The notes under the pieces were generated by a model, which was given only the letters and a program-made list of their open reading frames with translations, was not told where the DNA came from and did no database searches. A stretch of DNA of 64,000 bases, from positions 7,294,501 through 7,358,500 of the forward strand of contig NZ_CP094516.1 in NCBI RefSeq assembly GCF_029909975.1, in the 5' to 3' direction. Of the stretch, positions 8,523-17,303 are shown piece after piece. Within the stretch, counting starts at the first letter, position 1, and every line of letters begins with the position of its first letter. The stretch is from Bradyrhizobium sp. ISRA430 (GTDB taxonomy: Bacteria; Pseudomonadota; Alphaproteobacteria; Rhizobiales; Xanthobacteraceae). The position numbers were made by a program, and so were the translations under genes.

Positions 8523-10469
8523 CCTCTCATTTACGCATGGATGGGAGTTAAAAGCTGATTAAACCCGTCAACTTCTTCGGGCAGGGGAGATCACTCAGGG
8601 CGACGACAAGATCGATACCTCGCAAGTTTGAAGGCGGCTCAAAGGAATAGACCAAGACGAACTCTTCGCTGACGCGCTCCAATGTTCCACCTCGCGATGC
8701 GAACTGCTTCGATCATTTTTGGGAGCGCGAGATGATCGAACGCAGATAGCGCATCGTCCTAGCCCTTCTTACGGAGGGCAGCCGTGCTTGAGCATGAAAG
8801 CACTCACCTGTCGACCCGCGGCGCTTCAACCGTAGCCGCTCGGGACGCGGCGGAGATCTGGCGTGGCTTTCATCGGGAACTCACAGTGCGAGTAACTCTC
8901 CAGCGCGCGGCAGCCCGGCGAGGGCAACAGCGTGCCGGCGGTTTGTCTCCACGCGATCGGCCGGCTTCCTCGGGGTCCTGGATGGCGCAATCAGGGTGCG
9001 CTTATGGCATGTCATAAAGCCATTGCCGAAGCGGGCCGGCCTCGGAACAGAAATACGCACCACCAAGCGGCTGGCGATCCGTTCAACGGTCGGCTCATGT
9101 CGGTCGCCAACGTGTCGCCCTTGCCGAATAGACGAATCTCTCTCATCCACCTGTTCTCCGCGATCGGGGTGGGGCTTTTCTGCTTTTGCGATCTCCATTC
9201 CAACAAATGGCTCCCTTTAATCCGCCCGGCCCGTTCTCTGATGAAGATCGGCTCGGTACGCTGGGGTAACCCTCGGACGTGCAGTGTAGGGCGAGACACT
9301 CAGAAGGCTGACATTCGGCCTTGCGAGAGATTGCGCGATCTAAGACAACATCGCTAACGGGCAGCTTCGGGTCGAGACCGCAGCCCGTCCAGTTGGGCCG
9401 CGGGTCACGAGCCCACCGGGGGTGTGGGTGGGCATGGATCGAGTTGCAAGTCAATTTTACGAGAGCTAAGCCGCAGTTGAATGTGCTGGCTCCGGTTGAT
9501 AACTCTTTACCAGGCTCTGGGTATGCGGTCCGCCCTTATCTCCTGGTCCTGCATCCGCGTGTTGCGTTGGGGGGCGACCAGCTCGTTTTCGAATGTGAAC
9601 CCGCCGGGCTGCTTGTCTTCCAGGTTAAAGTAAAAACGAGGCAGTTGTTCACTCGTTTTCTTAGGACTAGCGGGCGCTCCTGCGGCATGAGTAAAGCAGA
9701 GGTTCTCCGATGTGAGGCCTCTTGCCGCCGAAATCGTGTGACTGGTTAGGGGAAAATGCAAAGCGCTTTCAACAAGGCAACTGTGTTCGTTCAGTAGGAG
9801 CCTGAGAGGCGATCTGAGCCTTCGAAAGCGATCGAGCCGCAAGACACATTTCCGCCGCACACTGTGGTGCCTCGTTCTCTTCCGGCCGTAGATGCAAATC
9901 GCGGGGAAAATAACTGCGCCAACGCCGCATTGATCAGCTGCGCCAGCTGGCATTCACAAATCAGGCCGAGTCATAGATATGTGCGACCTTGCCGAATGGG
10001 GAACTAATGGCAGAATTGATGTGCTTTTGGCGCAAGGGGCGTTGAATCTGAATGAAGCTCAGGGCCTTTTGCACGGTCCTGAATTTCCTTTCTGCCGCAA
10101 GGTGACGAGTTCAATCGCGGTCATGCTGAACCAATTCTACTTTCCAGCGGCCGTTGCCCTATTTGGCAACGATCAAATTTTGTGCGGCCATATTGTTCGA
10201 GTGTTGCCGCCATGGTACCGGCTACGCGCGGCTGCAAGCGCATTGCACAGGAGCACGCTGGCGCTGCGGCCTTCGGAGTTGTGTCCGGCGCTGTTGTGCC
10301 GCGCCCGATCGGTGCAGTCGCCGGCGTAGTGATTGGCTGTTCCGCCGGACCGTCTTGGGCCGCGTGAATGGCCGGGACATGGGCGAGCGGAAGCAACGCA
10401 GTCCCTGGGGACGCTACGCCTAGCCATGACGATGTCGAGACGGCAGTGAGGTGGAGCGGGCTACCCGGC
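8523..10469. other. Long gene-poor stretch with small remnants
   Basis: Nothing here is supported as an intact gene. Two scraps are suggestive. On the minus strand about 9545-9640 reads LPRFYFNLEDKQPGGFTFE, like the first residues of DUF6894-type rhizobial small proteins. On the plus strand 10182-10367 ends with a glycine/alanine-rich segment (AAAFGVVSGAVV, IGAVAGVVIG) like a glycine-zipper protein. Both are too short or damaged to name firmly. Confidence 0.3.
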
Positions 10470-11161
10470 CTACGGCCGCAACCGGTCGACCGTCCGCGCG
10501 ATCAGCGCGGCCACTTCCGGCACCTTTGGCCCAATCCGAAACTCCGGCCCCGCAACGACCACCGAAAGCCTGCGGTCGCCGATCGGCAGCGGGATTGCCG
10601 CGCCGGCGAGGTCGCGGCTGTAGTCCGCAAAACTCTGGCAGTAACCGCGCGCGATCGAGTTACGCAGCTCGGTCTCGACCGCTTCGATGCTGATCGGGGT
10701 CGAGGGGCCGTATTGCTTGAACTCGATCTTGCGATAGACCGAGTCGCGCTCCTCCTGCGAATATTGCAGCAGCAGCGCGCGGCCGCTCGCGGTGGCGTGG
10801 ATCGGCAGCGATGGCCGATGGTCGCGAAATAGCGGATCGCCGCCTGGGACTCGACGACGTCAATGAAGACAGCCATCACGCCAGCCGGCGCCACGATCGA
10901 TGCGGTCTCGCCGGTCTCGGCCGAGAGATCGGCAATCAGCTGATGCGTCCACGGTGGCAGCGGCTCGACCTCGGAGATCATCCGCGCCATCGCCAGCCAC
11001 CGCGGCGTCGGATAGAAGCCCGCGCGAGGGCGCGGTTCGTAGAGATAGCCTTTCACCGAGAGCGTCGCGAGCAGGTTGAAGGTCGACGAGCGCGGCCAGC
11101 CGAAATGATCGGCGATCTCAGCAAGCGTCGCCGGCTTCCTCGTTTGCGCGAAGAATTCCAT
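10470..11161 (-). pseudogene. IclR-family regulator, single frameshift
   Basis: The N-terminal winged helix is clear (RKPATLAEIADHFGWPRSST, then NLLATLSVKGYLYEPRPRAG), followed by the effector-binding domain (LIADLSAETGETASIVAPAG). After RYFATIGH the frame breaks at about 10815; one missing base moves the sense to LPIHATASGRALLLQYSQEE. It then runs SIARGYCQSFADYSRDLAGA and IPLPIGDRRLSVVVAG to a stop at 10470. Total length of 692 bases is one short of a multiple of three. The ATG at 11161 is the first available, but family members usually start about ten residues earlier, so the true start may lie at the end of the lyase gene. It probably controlled the adjoining CoA-linked catabolic genes. 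Confidence 0.8.
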
Positions 11162-11199
11162 GATCTCCAGGACGTTGGCGGCTTGGCGAGGTTTGCGTC

Positions 11200-12051
11200 C
11201 TAGGATTTGCCGAGGATCGTCTTCGCGGCGCGAAGATGCGGCTTGTCGATCATCTGGCCGTCGAGTCGCAGCGTGCCGGAATTGGGATTGCTCGCGAAGG
11301 CCGCGATCACCTTCTCCGCCCAGGCGCGCTCGGCCTCGGTCGGCTCGAACGCCGCGTTGACGACATCGACATGCTTGGGATGGATCAGCGCCTTCGCCGA
11401 AAACCCGTCGCGCCGCGCGGCGCGCGTCTCCTGCTCGAGGCCCGCGAGGTTGTCGATGTCGGTATAGACGGTGTCGATCAGTGCGACTTCGGCTGCAGCC
11501 GCCGCCATCAGGCAGAGATCGCGCGCGAGGCGATAGGGGCTGTGGAACACGCCGCCGGAGGCCTTTTCGGTGGCGCCCAGTGACGCCGAAAGATCCTCCG
11601 CGCCCCACATCAGGCCGGCGAGGCGAGGGGAGCAGTTCTTGTAACTGCCGAGGCCGAAGATGGAGCTCGCGGTTTCCGTCGCAACACAGACGATGCGGGT
11701 CGCGCCGACCGAAATGCCGGATGCCGCTTCCAAGGCTTCGAGCCAGGTCGCGACCTGCCGCACGTCGTCGCCGCCTTGCGATTTCGGCAGCACGATGCCG
11801 TCGGGCCTGCCCGGTATCACCGCGGCGAGATCGATCAGCGTCATGCCGGTGTCGAGCGCGTTGACACGGACATAGAGCTGATGGGGGCCGGGGCGGCTCT
11901 TCAGCATCGCCAGCGTGAGGGTGCGCGCTTCCGGCTTCTTCTCGGCGACGACGGAATCCTCGAGATCGATGATCAGCGCGTCGGCATTGCCTTCGCTGGC
12001 CTTCTCGAATTTGCGCGGGGAATCGCCCGGCACGAACAGCATCGAACGCAT
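11200..12051 (-). CDS. CitE-like acyl-CoA lyase (HpcH/HpaI aldolase family)
   Basis: A 283-residue lyase starting MRSMLFVPGDSPRKFEKA, with the family motifs ALIIDLEDSVV (metal-binding Glu/Asp), LYVRVN, DGIVLPKSQ, VCVATETASSIFGL and GLMWGAEDLSASLG. Such enzymes cleave malyl-CoA, citramalyl-CoA or methylmalyl-CoA into acetyl-CoA or propionyl-CoA and a 2-oxoacid. The ATG at 12051 overlaps the stop of the MaoC gene by one base, indicating translational coupling. With the MaoC hydratase and CoA-transferase upstream, the set matches the CoA-transferase, hydratase and lyase steps used for itaconate or mesaconate breakdown. The exact substrate is inferred. This gene is intact. Confidence 0.85.
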   Translation of the reverse strand: MRSMLFVPGDSPRKFEKASEGNADALIIDLEDSVVAEKKPEARTLTLAMLKSRPGPHQLYVRVNALDTGMTLIDLAAVIPGRPDGIVLPKSQGGDDVRQVATWLEALEAASGISVGATRIVCVATETASSIFGLGSYKNCSPRLAGLMWGAEDLSASLGATEKASGGVFHSPYRLARDLCLMAAAAAEVALIDTVYTDIDNLAGLEQETRAARRDGFSAKALIHPKHVDVVNAAFEPTEAERAWAEKVIAAFASNPNSGTLRLDGQMIDKPHLRAAKTILGKS

Positions 12052-12502
12052 CAGACCGGCCTCTTGTGCATCAGCGCCATGCGGCGGCATTTGCCGACGA
12101 TCTCGTCGTTCTGGTTCAAGGCGTGATGCTCGAACTCGACGATGCCCGCCTTGGGCCGCGATTTGGATTCCCGCACCGAGAGCACCTTTGTCGTCGCCCG
12201 CAACGTGTCGCCATGGAAGACCGGTTTTGGAAAGGTCACGTCAGTCATGCCGAGATTGGCGACTGTGGTGCCCAAGGTCGTATCATAGACCGTCATGCCG
12301 ATCATGATGCCGAGGGTGTAAAGGCTGTTGAAAATGCGCTGGCCGAATTCGGTCTTTTCGGAGAAATGCGCGTCGATGTGCAGTGGCTGCGGGTTGAGGG
12401 TCAGCAGGCTGAACATGGTGTTGTCCATCTCCGTGACCGTCCGGGTCAGCGGATGCCTGAACTCCTGGCCCACGGAAAAGTCTTCGAAATAAGTCCGGCC
12501 AT
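12051..12502 (-). pseudogene. MaoC-like enoyl-CoA hydratase, frameshift near start
   Basis: The frame from about 12473 encodes a MaoC hot-dog hydratase: FRHPLTRTVTEMDNTMFSLL, the hydratase motif NPQPLHIDAHFSEKTEFG (Asp/His), FNSLYTLG, and GDTLRATTKVLSVRESKS. The expected N-terminus MAGLYFEDFSVGQ is present only if one base is restored at about 12490. The ATG at 12502, with a GGGAGG ribosome site nine bases upstream, otherwise leads into the wrong frame. Length of 452 bases confirms a single missing base. A GTG at 12473 could give a shortened protein. Known relatives hydrate mesaconyl-, itaconyl- or crotonyl-type CoA esters. Confidence 0.75.
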
Positions 12503-12546
12503 CGCGGTTTCCTCCCTGTGTCTTGCGATTTGGCCCGCGCCTGCGC

Positions 12547-13749
12547 TTAAGGCGGCGCGGCCAGGTGAACTGCTCTTTGCTCAGCGAGCTTGTCGATCTC
12601 CTCGGCCGAGAAGCCGGCCTCGCGCAAAATGTCGCGGCCGTGCTGGCCGAGTGTCGGCGCGGGACCGGCGGGCTCCGGCTGCGTCACGCTCCAGGTGGAG
12701 GGCACCCGCATCTGGCGGATGCGGCCTTCCACGGGGTGATCGACCGTCCTGAAGAAACCGGTTGCCTTCAGATGCGGATCGTCCAGAACGGTCTCCAGCG
12801 TATGCATCGGCATCACGGGAATGTCGGCGCGCTCCAGCAACTCGCGCCATTCCGCCGTGGTGCGCGTCAGGAAGATGTGGCCGATCTCCTCGTAGATTTC
12901 GTCGATGTGCTCGGTGCGCGCGGCGTGGTTGGCAAAGCGCGGCTGGTCGAGGAAATGCGGCGCTCCGATTGCCTCGAAGAAGCTGCGCCAATGCTTGTCG
13001 TTGTAGATGAGCACGCAGAGATAGCCGTTGCTGGTCTTGTAGGGCCGGCGATAGCGTGAGAGCAGGCGGGCGTAGCCGCCATGATCGAGCGGGGGATCGT
13101 AGGTGAGCCCGCCGAGGTGGTCGACCAGCACGAACTCGGTCATGGATTCGAACATCGGCACGTCGATGCGCTGGCCTTGGCCGGTGCGCTGCTGATGCAT
13201 GAGCCCGCCCATGATCGCATTCACCATCATCAGCCCGACGATGCGGTCGGCGATGGTCACGGGAACGTAGCGCGGCGTGCCGTCGCCGGCCGCAGCTAAC
13301 AACGTGGGGATAGTCGCCGCGCCCTGGATCAGGTCGTCATAGGCAGGCTTGGCGGCATAGGGACCGGACTGGCCGTAGCCGAATGCGCCGACATAGACGA
13401 GCGACGGATTGGCCGCGGCCAGCGTCTCGTAATCGAGCCCGAGCCGAGCCATCGCCTGCGGGCGCACATTGTAGACCAGCGCATTGGCGTGCTTGGCGAG
13501 CCGCAGCAGCGCGTCACGCCCTTCCGGCTTTTTGAGGTCGAGCACGATACTGCGCTTGCCGCGATTAGCATTGAGAAACATCCCGCCCATGCCGGGCGTG
13601 CGGCCGGGACCGATCTGGCGAACGATATCGCCCTCGAGGCTTTCGACCTTGATGACGTTGGCGCCCATATCCGCCAGCACCTGGGTGCCGTAGGGGCCCA
13701 TTAGAACCGAGGTCAGGTCGAGAATGGTGAAGCCGCCGAGGGGTCCCAT
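12547..13749 (-). CDS. Family III CoA-transferase (CaiB/BaiF)
   Basis: A complete 400-residue CoA-transferase. It begins MGPLGGFTILDLTSVLMGPY and contains VIKVESLEGD, KRSIVLDLKKPEG and GAFGYGQSGP. The catalytic aspartate of family III enzymes is expected at Asp138 in KPAYDDLIQG, and the C-terminal half carries RRPYKTSNGYLCVLIYNDKHW. Start ATG is preceded by AAAAGGAGG. It transfers CoA between a donor such as succinyl-CoA and a carboxylic acid. It is the first gene of the minus-strand operon, followed 44 bases later by the MaoC hydratase, and faces the TRAP transporter across a 208-base divergent promoter region. Substrate is likely a short dicarboxylate, by inference. Confidence 0.88.
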   Translation of the reverse strand: MGPLGGFTILDLTSVLMGPYGTQVLADMGANVIKVESLEGDIVRQIGPGRTPGMGGMFLNANRGKRSIVLDLKKPEGRDALLRLAKHANALVYNVRPQAMARLGLDYETLAAANPSLVYVGAFGYGQSGPYAAKPAYDDLIQGAATIPTLLAAAGDGTPRYVPVTIADRIVGLMMVNAIMGGLMHQQRTGQGQRIDVPMFESMTEFVLVDHLGGLTYDPPLDHGGYARLLSRYRRPYKTSNGYLCVLIYNDKHWRSFFEAIGAPHFLDQPRFANHAARTEHIDEIYEEIGHIFLTRTTAEWRELLERADIPVMPMHTLETVLDDPHLKATGFFRTVDHPVEGRIRQMRVPSTWSVTQPEPAGPAPTLGQHGRDILREAGFSAEEIDKLAEQRAVHLAAPP

Positions 13750-13828
13750 AAAGCCTCCTTTTGGTTCATATAGGTGGAGTTATAGTTCAGAAGACCTAGG
13801 GTCAATTCGATGGGTATGCCCCACGGAT

Positions 13829-13842
13829 GCATAGCGCTATGC
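13829..13842. promoter_or_regulatory. Perfect palindrome in divergent promoter region
   Basis: GCATAGCGCTATGC is a perfect 14-base inverted repeat lying between the divergent CoA-transferase and TRAP transporter genes. Its position fits an operator controlling both directions. The IclR-family gene at the end of the minus operon is the obvious candidate regulator, but that link is inference. Confidence 0.45.
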
Positions 13843-13957
13843 TCTAAATTCATATACTTGACACGTTTTCCTCAAGCAAAAACGGAGCGGGGGAGCCGAA
13901 CGGTGCTGCAGCAGGCTGCTGCCGCCTTCGGCGTGGGGACGCGTCAAGGAGAACCAA

Positions 13958-14986
13958 ATGAAGAAGAACCTGGTCTGCGCTGGAGCCGCGCTCGCGCTTT
14001 CGCTGCCTGTCTCGACATTTCAGGCGCGGGCGCTCGAGCTGAAGGTCGCCGATAGCTTCCCCGCCGGCCACTATCTCGTCCGCCTGCTGCTCAAGCCCTG
14101 GATGGACGACGTCACCAAGCGCACCAACGGCGCGGTGACCTTCACCTATTATCCGAACCAGCAGATCGGCAAGGCGGCAGACATGCTGCGTCTGACACAG
14201 TCGGGCGTGGTCGACATCGGCTACATCGGGCCGTCCTATGTCTCCGACAAGATGCCGCTGTCGGAAGTCGCGCAATTGCCGGGCGCGTTCGCGACCAGCT
14301 GCCAGGGCACGCTCGCTCGCTTACTGGAAGACCGCGCGCGAAGGCATCTTGGCCAAACAGGAATACGCGCCGAACAAGATCAAGCTGCTGATGGCCGTGG
14401 TGCTGCCGCCCTACCCGGTGTGGACCGTCAAGTCGAAGGTGGAAACCAGCAAGGATATGCAGGGCCTGAAGCTGCGCACCACGGGCGGTGCGCAGGATCT
14501 GACGCTGCGTGCGCTCAATGCCGTGCCGGTGCGCATGGCCGCGCCCGATGCCTATGAGTCGCTGTCGCGCGGCACCATGGATGGTCTCTTGTTCCCGCTC
14601 GACAGCGTCGTGTCCTACGGCCTCGACAAGCTGGTCAAGCACGCCACCGAAGCGTCAGCTTCGGCAGCTTCATCGTCGCCTATTCCATCAACCAGTCGGT
14701 CTGGGACAAGCTGCCCGACGACGTGAAGAAGGCGATGAACGAGGCCTCGGAGGCGATCACGCCAAAAGCCTGCGCCGACGTCGACAAGGAAGGCGAAGTC
14801 ACCAAGAAGCACATGCAGGACGAAGGCGTCACCTTCGATCCGCTGCCGGAGGCGACGCGCGCCGAGATCAAGGACAAGCTCAAGGATGTCGGCAAGCAGT
14901 GGGCCAGCGGGCTCGACAGCCGCGGCAAGCAGGCCTCTGCCGCGCTGAAGGAGTTCGACGACCTGCTCGCCGCGGGCAGCAAATAA
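13958..14986 (+). pseudogene. dctP: TRAP substrate-binding protein DctP, two frameshifts
   Basis: Starts MKKNLVCAGAALALSLPVST with a Sec signal peptide cleaved near QARA-LELK. DctP features follow: VADSFPAGHYLVRLLLKPWM, GAVTFTYYPNQQIGKAADML and GVVDIGYIGPSYVSDKMPLS. Near 14325 the frame moves to YWKTAREGILAKQEYAPNK and GLKLRTTGGAQDLTLRALNA (the conserved arginine region contacting the carboxylate). Near 14660 it shifts again to SINQSVWDKLPDDVKKAMNE, ending at 14986. The two shifts cancel in length but destroy the middle segment. AAGGAG precedes the ATG. The periplasmic binder would have delivered an organic acid to DctQM. Confidence 0.85.
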
Positions 14987-15011
14987 TCCCAAAACGAGAG
15001 GGAGGCGCGAA

Positions 15012-15566
15012 GTGATCGAACGGGCGGGGCAAGTGCTCGGCGCGCTGGAGCGCGCGCTGACGGTGATTGCGGTGGTGTTCCTGTTCGTGATCATGCTGCT
15101 GGTCGTGACCGACGTGTTCATGCGCTATGCGCTGAACAGCCCGTTCGCCTTCACCTACGATCTGATCGGGCTCTATCTGCTCGCCGGCGTGTTCTTCTTC
15201 ACGCTCTCTGACGGCCTGCGCGAGCATGCCCATGTCGGCGTCGACATCCTGCTGTCGCGCTTCTCGCCGGCGGGACGGCGGCTGTCCGAGATCGTCACCG
15301 CGCTCGCCGGACTGTTCGTGTTCGTCCTGATCTGCAAGGTCGGGTTCGAGCGCGCGCTGGAGAATTACGAGCAGCACGACGTGCTGTCAGGCGCGATCCC
15401 CTGGCCGACCTGGATCTCGGCGGCACTGATGCCGTTCGGCTGCGGCGTGCTGGTGCTGCGGCTGGCGCTCCAGCTCGTTGGCAACGTGCTGAGCCTCATC
15501 AGCGGCCGCGACCTCTATCCGCTGCCGCCGGTGACCGGCGTCGGTGAAGCGCGCAGCTTCGAGTAA
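15012..15566 (+). CDS. dctQ: TRAP transporter small permease DctQ
   Basis: A 184-residue membrane protein with four predicted helices: one at about residues 15-37 (VIAVVFLFVIMLLVV, then the conserved TDVFMRYALNSPFAF), one at YDLIGLYLLAGVFFFTLS, one at IVTALAGLFVFVLICKVGF and one at WISAALMPFGCGVLVLRLAL. This topology and the DVFMRY motif are typical of the small TRAP membrane subunit, which pairs with DctM. The start is 25 bases after the dctP stop. GTG at 15012 is used, with GAGGGAGGCG upstream. It appears intact, but both partner genes are broken, so no working transporter is expected. Confidence 0.85.
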   Translation: MIERAGQVLGALERALTVIAVVFLFVIMLLVVTDVFMRYALNSPFAFTYDLIGLYLLAGVFFFTLSDGLREHAHVGVDILLSRFSPAGRRLSEIVTALAGLFVFVLICKVGFERALENYEQHDVLSGAIPWPTWISAALMPFGCGVLVLRLALQLVGNVLSLISGRDLYPLPPVTGVGEARSFE

Positions 15567-15578
15567 CGGCAGCCCTCC

Positions 15579-16075
15579 ATGACACCTTTCATCGTTCTCG
15601 CCCTGCTGTTCGGCCTGCTCGCGCTCGGCACGCCCGTCGGTTTCGCCATGGCCTTTTCCGGCTCGGTCGGCCTCGTCATGGTCGGCGGCTGGTCGACGCT
15701 GTTCGGCATCCTGCAAACCGCCCCGCTTTCGACCGTCTCGTCCTACGAGCTGATCACCATCCCGATGTTCCTCTTGATGGCGGACCTCGTGCTGCTCTCG
15801 GGCGTCGCGGACGATCTGTTCAAGACCGCCTCGGCCTGGGTCGGCCGCATCCCCGGCGGCCTCGGCATGGCGACCGCGCTCGCCGGCGCCGGTTTTGGCG
15901 CGATCTGCGGCACCTCGACCGCCTCCGCCGCGACGCTGTCCTCGACCAGCCTGCCCGCGATATCCGCCAGGGCTATGAGCCGAAGATGGCCGCCGGCGTG
16001 GTCGCGATATCAGGCACGCTGTCGATGCTGCTGCCGACCAGCGTCGCGCTCGTCATCTTCGGCCTGGGCCGCTAG
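15579..16075 (+). pseudogene. dctM: TRAP transporter large permease DctM, truncated
   Basis: The first about 125 residues match DctM: ALLFGLLALGTPVGFAMAFS, SSYELITIPMFLLMADLVLL, RIPGGLGMATALAGAGFGAI and CGTSTASAATLSSTSLPA. Near 15958 one base is lost, after which the sense continues IRQGYEPKMAAGVVAISGTL and MLLPTSVALVIFGLG in another frame until a stop at 16073-16075. Only about 165 of the usual about 430 residues remain; the last two thirds are deleted and replaced by the acyl-CoA dehydrogenase leader. Confidence 0.85.
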
Positions 16076-16117
16076 CACGGTCCGGCCGCCGCGGCTCCAA
16101 TCAAGGAGGTCAAGAAC

Positions 16118-17284
16118 GTGAATTTCGCGCTTACCGACCAACAGGAAGCCATCTGCGAGGCCATCGCCAAGATCTGCGAAGGCTTTCCCGACGCCTATTG
16201 GCTGAAGAAGGACCACGACGGCGGCTTCCCGCACGATTTCCACAAGGCACTGGCCGATGCCGGCTGGCTCGGCATTTGCGTGCCGGAGGAATATGGCGGC
16301 TCCGGGCTCGGCATCACTGAGGCTGCGATCATGATGCGCACCATCGCGGAGTCCGGCGCCGGCATGTCCGGCGCCTCCGCCGTGCATATCAATGTGTTCG
16401 GTCTCAATCCCGTCGTCGTGTTCGGCACCGAGGAGCAGCGCAAGCGCATGCTGCCGCCGATGGTCGAGGGCCGCGAGAAGGCGTGCTTCGCCGTCACCGA
16501 GCCGAACACCGGCCTCAACACCACCCAGCTCAAGACCCGCGCCGTCGCCAAGAACGACCGCTACATCGTCAACGGCCAGAAGGTCTGGATCTCCACCGCG
16601 CAGCTCGCGCACAAGATCCTGCTGCTGGCGCGCACCACGCCGTTGGAGGAGGTGCGCTCGCCAACCCATGGCCTCAGCCTGTTCTACACCAATTTCGACC
16701 GCAACAGGATCAAGGTCCACGAGATCGAGAAGATGGGCCGCAAGATCGTCGATTCCAACGAGCTGTTCTTCGAGGACTTTGAAATTCCGATGGAGGACCG
16801 CATCGGCGAGGAAGGCAAAGGCTTTCAGTACATCCTCGAAGGCATGAACCCCGAGCGAATCCTGATCGCGGCGGAGGCCGTTGGTCTCGGCAAGCTCGCG
16901 CTTTCGCGCGCGACCGAATACGCCAAGACGCGCACCGTGTTCAACCGCCCGATCGGCAAGAACCAAGGCATCCAGCATCCGCTCGCGGTGAACTGGGTCG
17001 AGCTCGAGGCGGCCTGGCTGATGGTGATGTCGGCAGCGTGGCAATATGATAAGGGTTTGCCCTGCGGGCCCGGCGCGAATGCCGCAAAATATTTCGCAGG
17101 CGAAGCAGGGTATCATGCTTGCGAACAGGCGGTGATGACGCATGGCGGCTTCGGCTACGCGAAGGAATTCCACGTCGAGCGTTATCTGCGCGAGGTGCTG
17201 ATCCCGCGCATCGCGCCGGTCAGCCCGCAGCTCGCTCTCAGCTTCATCGCGGAAAAGGTGCTCGGGCTCGCGAAGTCGTACTAG
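16118..17284 (+). CDS. Acyl-CoA dehydrogenase
   Basis: A complete 388-residue FAD enzyme oxidising an acyl-CoA to the 2-enoyl-CoA and passing electrons to electron-transfer flavoprotein. Recognisable blocks are DAGWLGICVPEEYGGSGLGI, the substrate/FAD loop CFAVTEPNTGLNTTQLKT, NGQKVWISTAQLAHKILLLA, and the C-terminal MTHGGFGYAKEFHVERYLRE, where the Glu in YAKE is the likely catalytic base. Start is GTG at 16118 with an excellent AAGGAGGT site. It follows the broken dctM by 42 bases and precedes the acyl-CoA synthetase by 19. With that synthetase it could feed an activated acid into the CoA-ester pathway encoded on the opposite strand. Confidence 0.9.
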   Translation: MNFALTDQQEAICEAIAKICEGFPDAYWLKKDHDGGFPHDFHKALADAGWLGICVPEEYGGSGLGITEAAIMMRTIAESGAGMSGASAVHINVFGLNPVVVFGTEEQRKRMLPPMVEGREKACFAVTEPNTGLNTTQLKTRAVAKNDRYIVNGQKVWISTAQLAHKILLLARTTPLEEVRSPTHGLSLFYTNFDRNRIKVHEIEKMGRKIVDSNELFFEDFEIPMEDRIGEEGKGFQYILEGMNPERILIAAEAVGLGKLALSRATEYAKTRTVFNRPIGKNQGIQHPLAVNWVELEAAWLMVMSAAWQYDKGLPCGPGANAAKYFAGEAGYHACEQAVMTHGGFGYAKEFHVERYLREVLIPRIAPVSPQLALSFIAEKVLGLAKSY

Positions 17285-17303
17285 CTGGCCGGGAAGGATC
17301 GCC

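Noticed and set aside
10502..11608. A 368-codon minus-strand frame as one protein
   Set aside because: It joins the antisense of the CitE-like gene to the first half of iclR and then runs out of frame; the IclR sense starts only near 11161.
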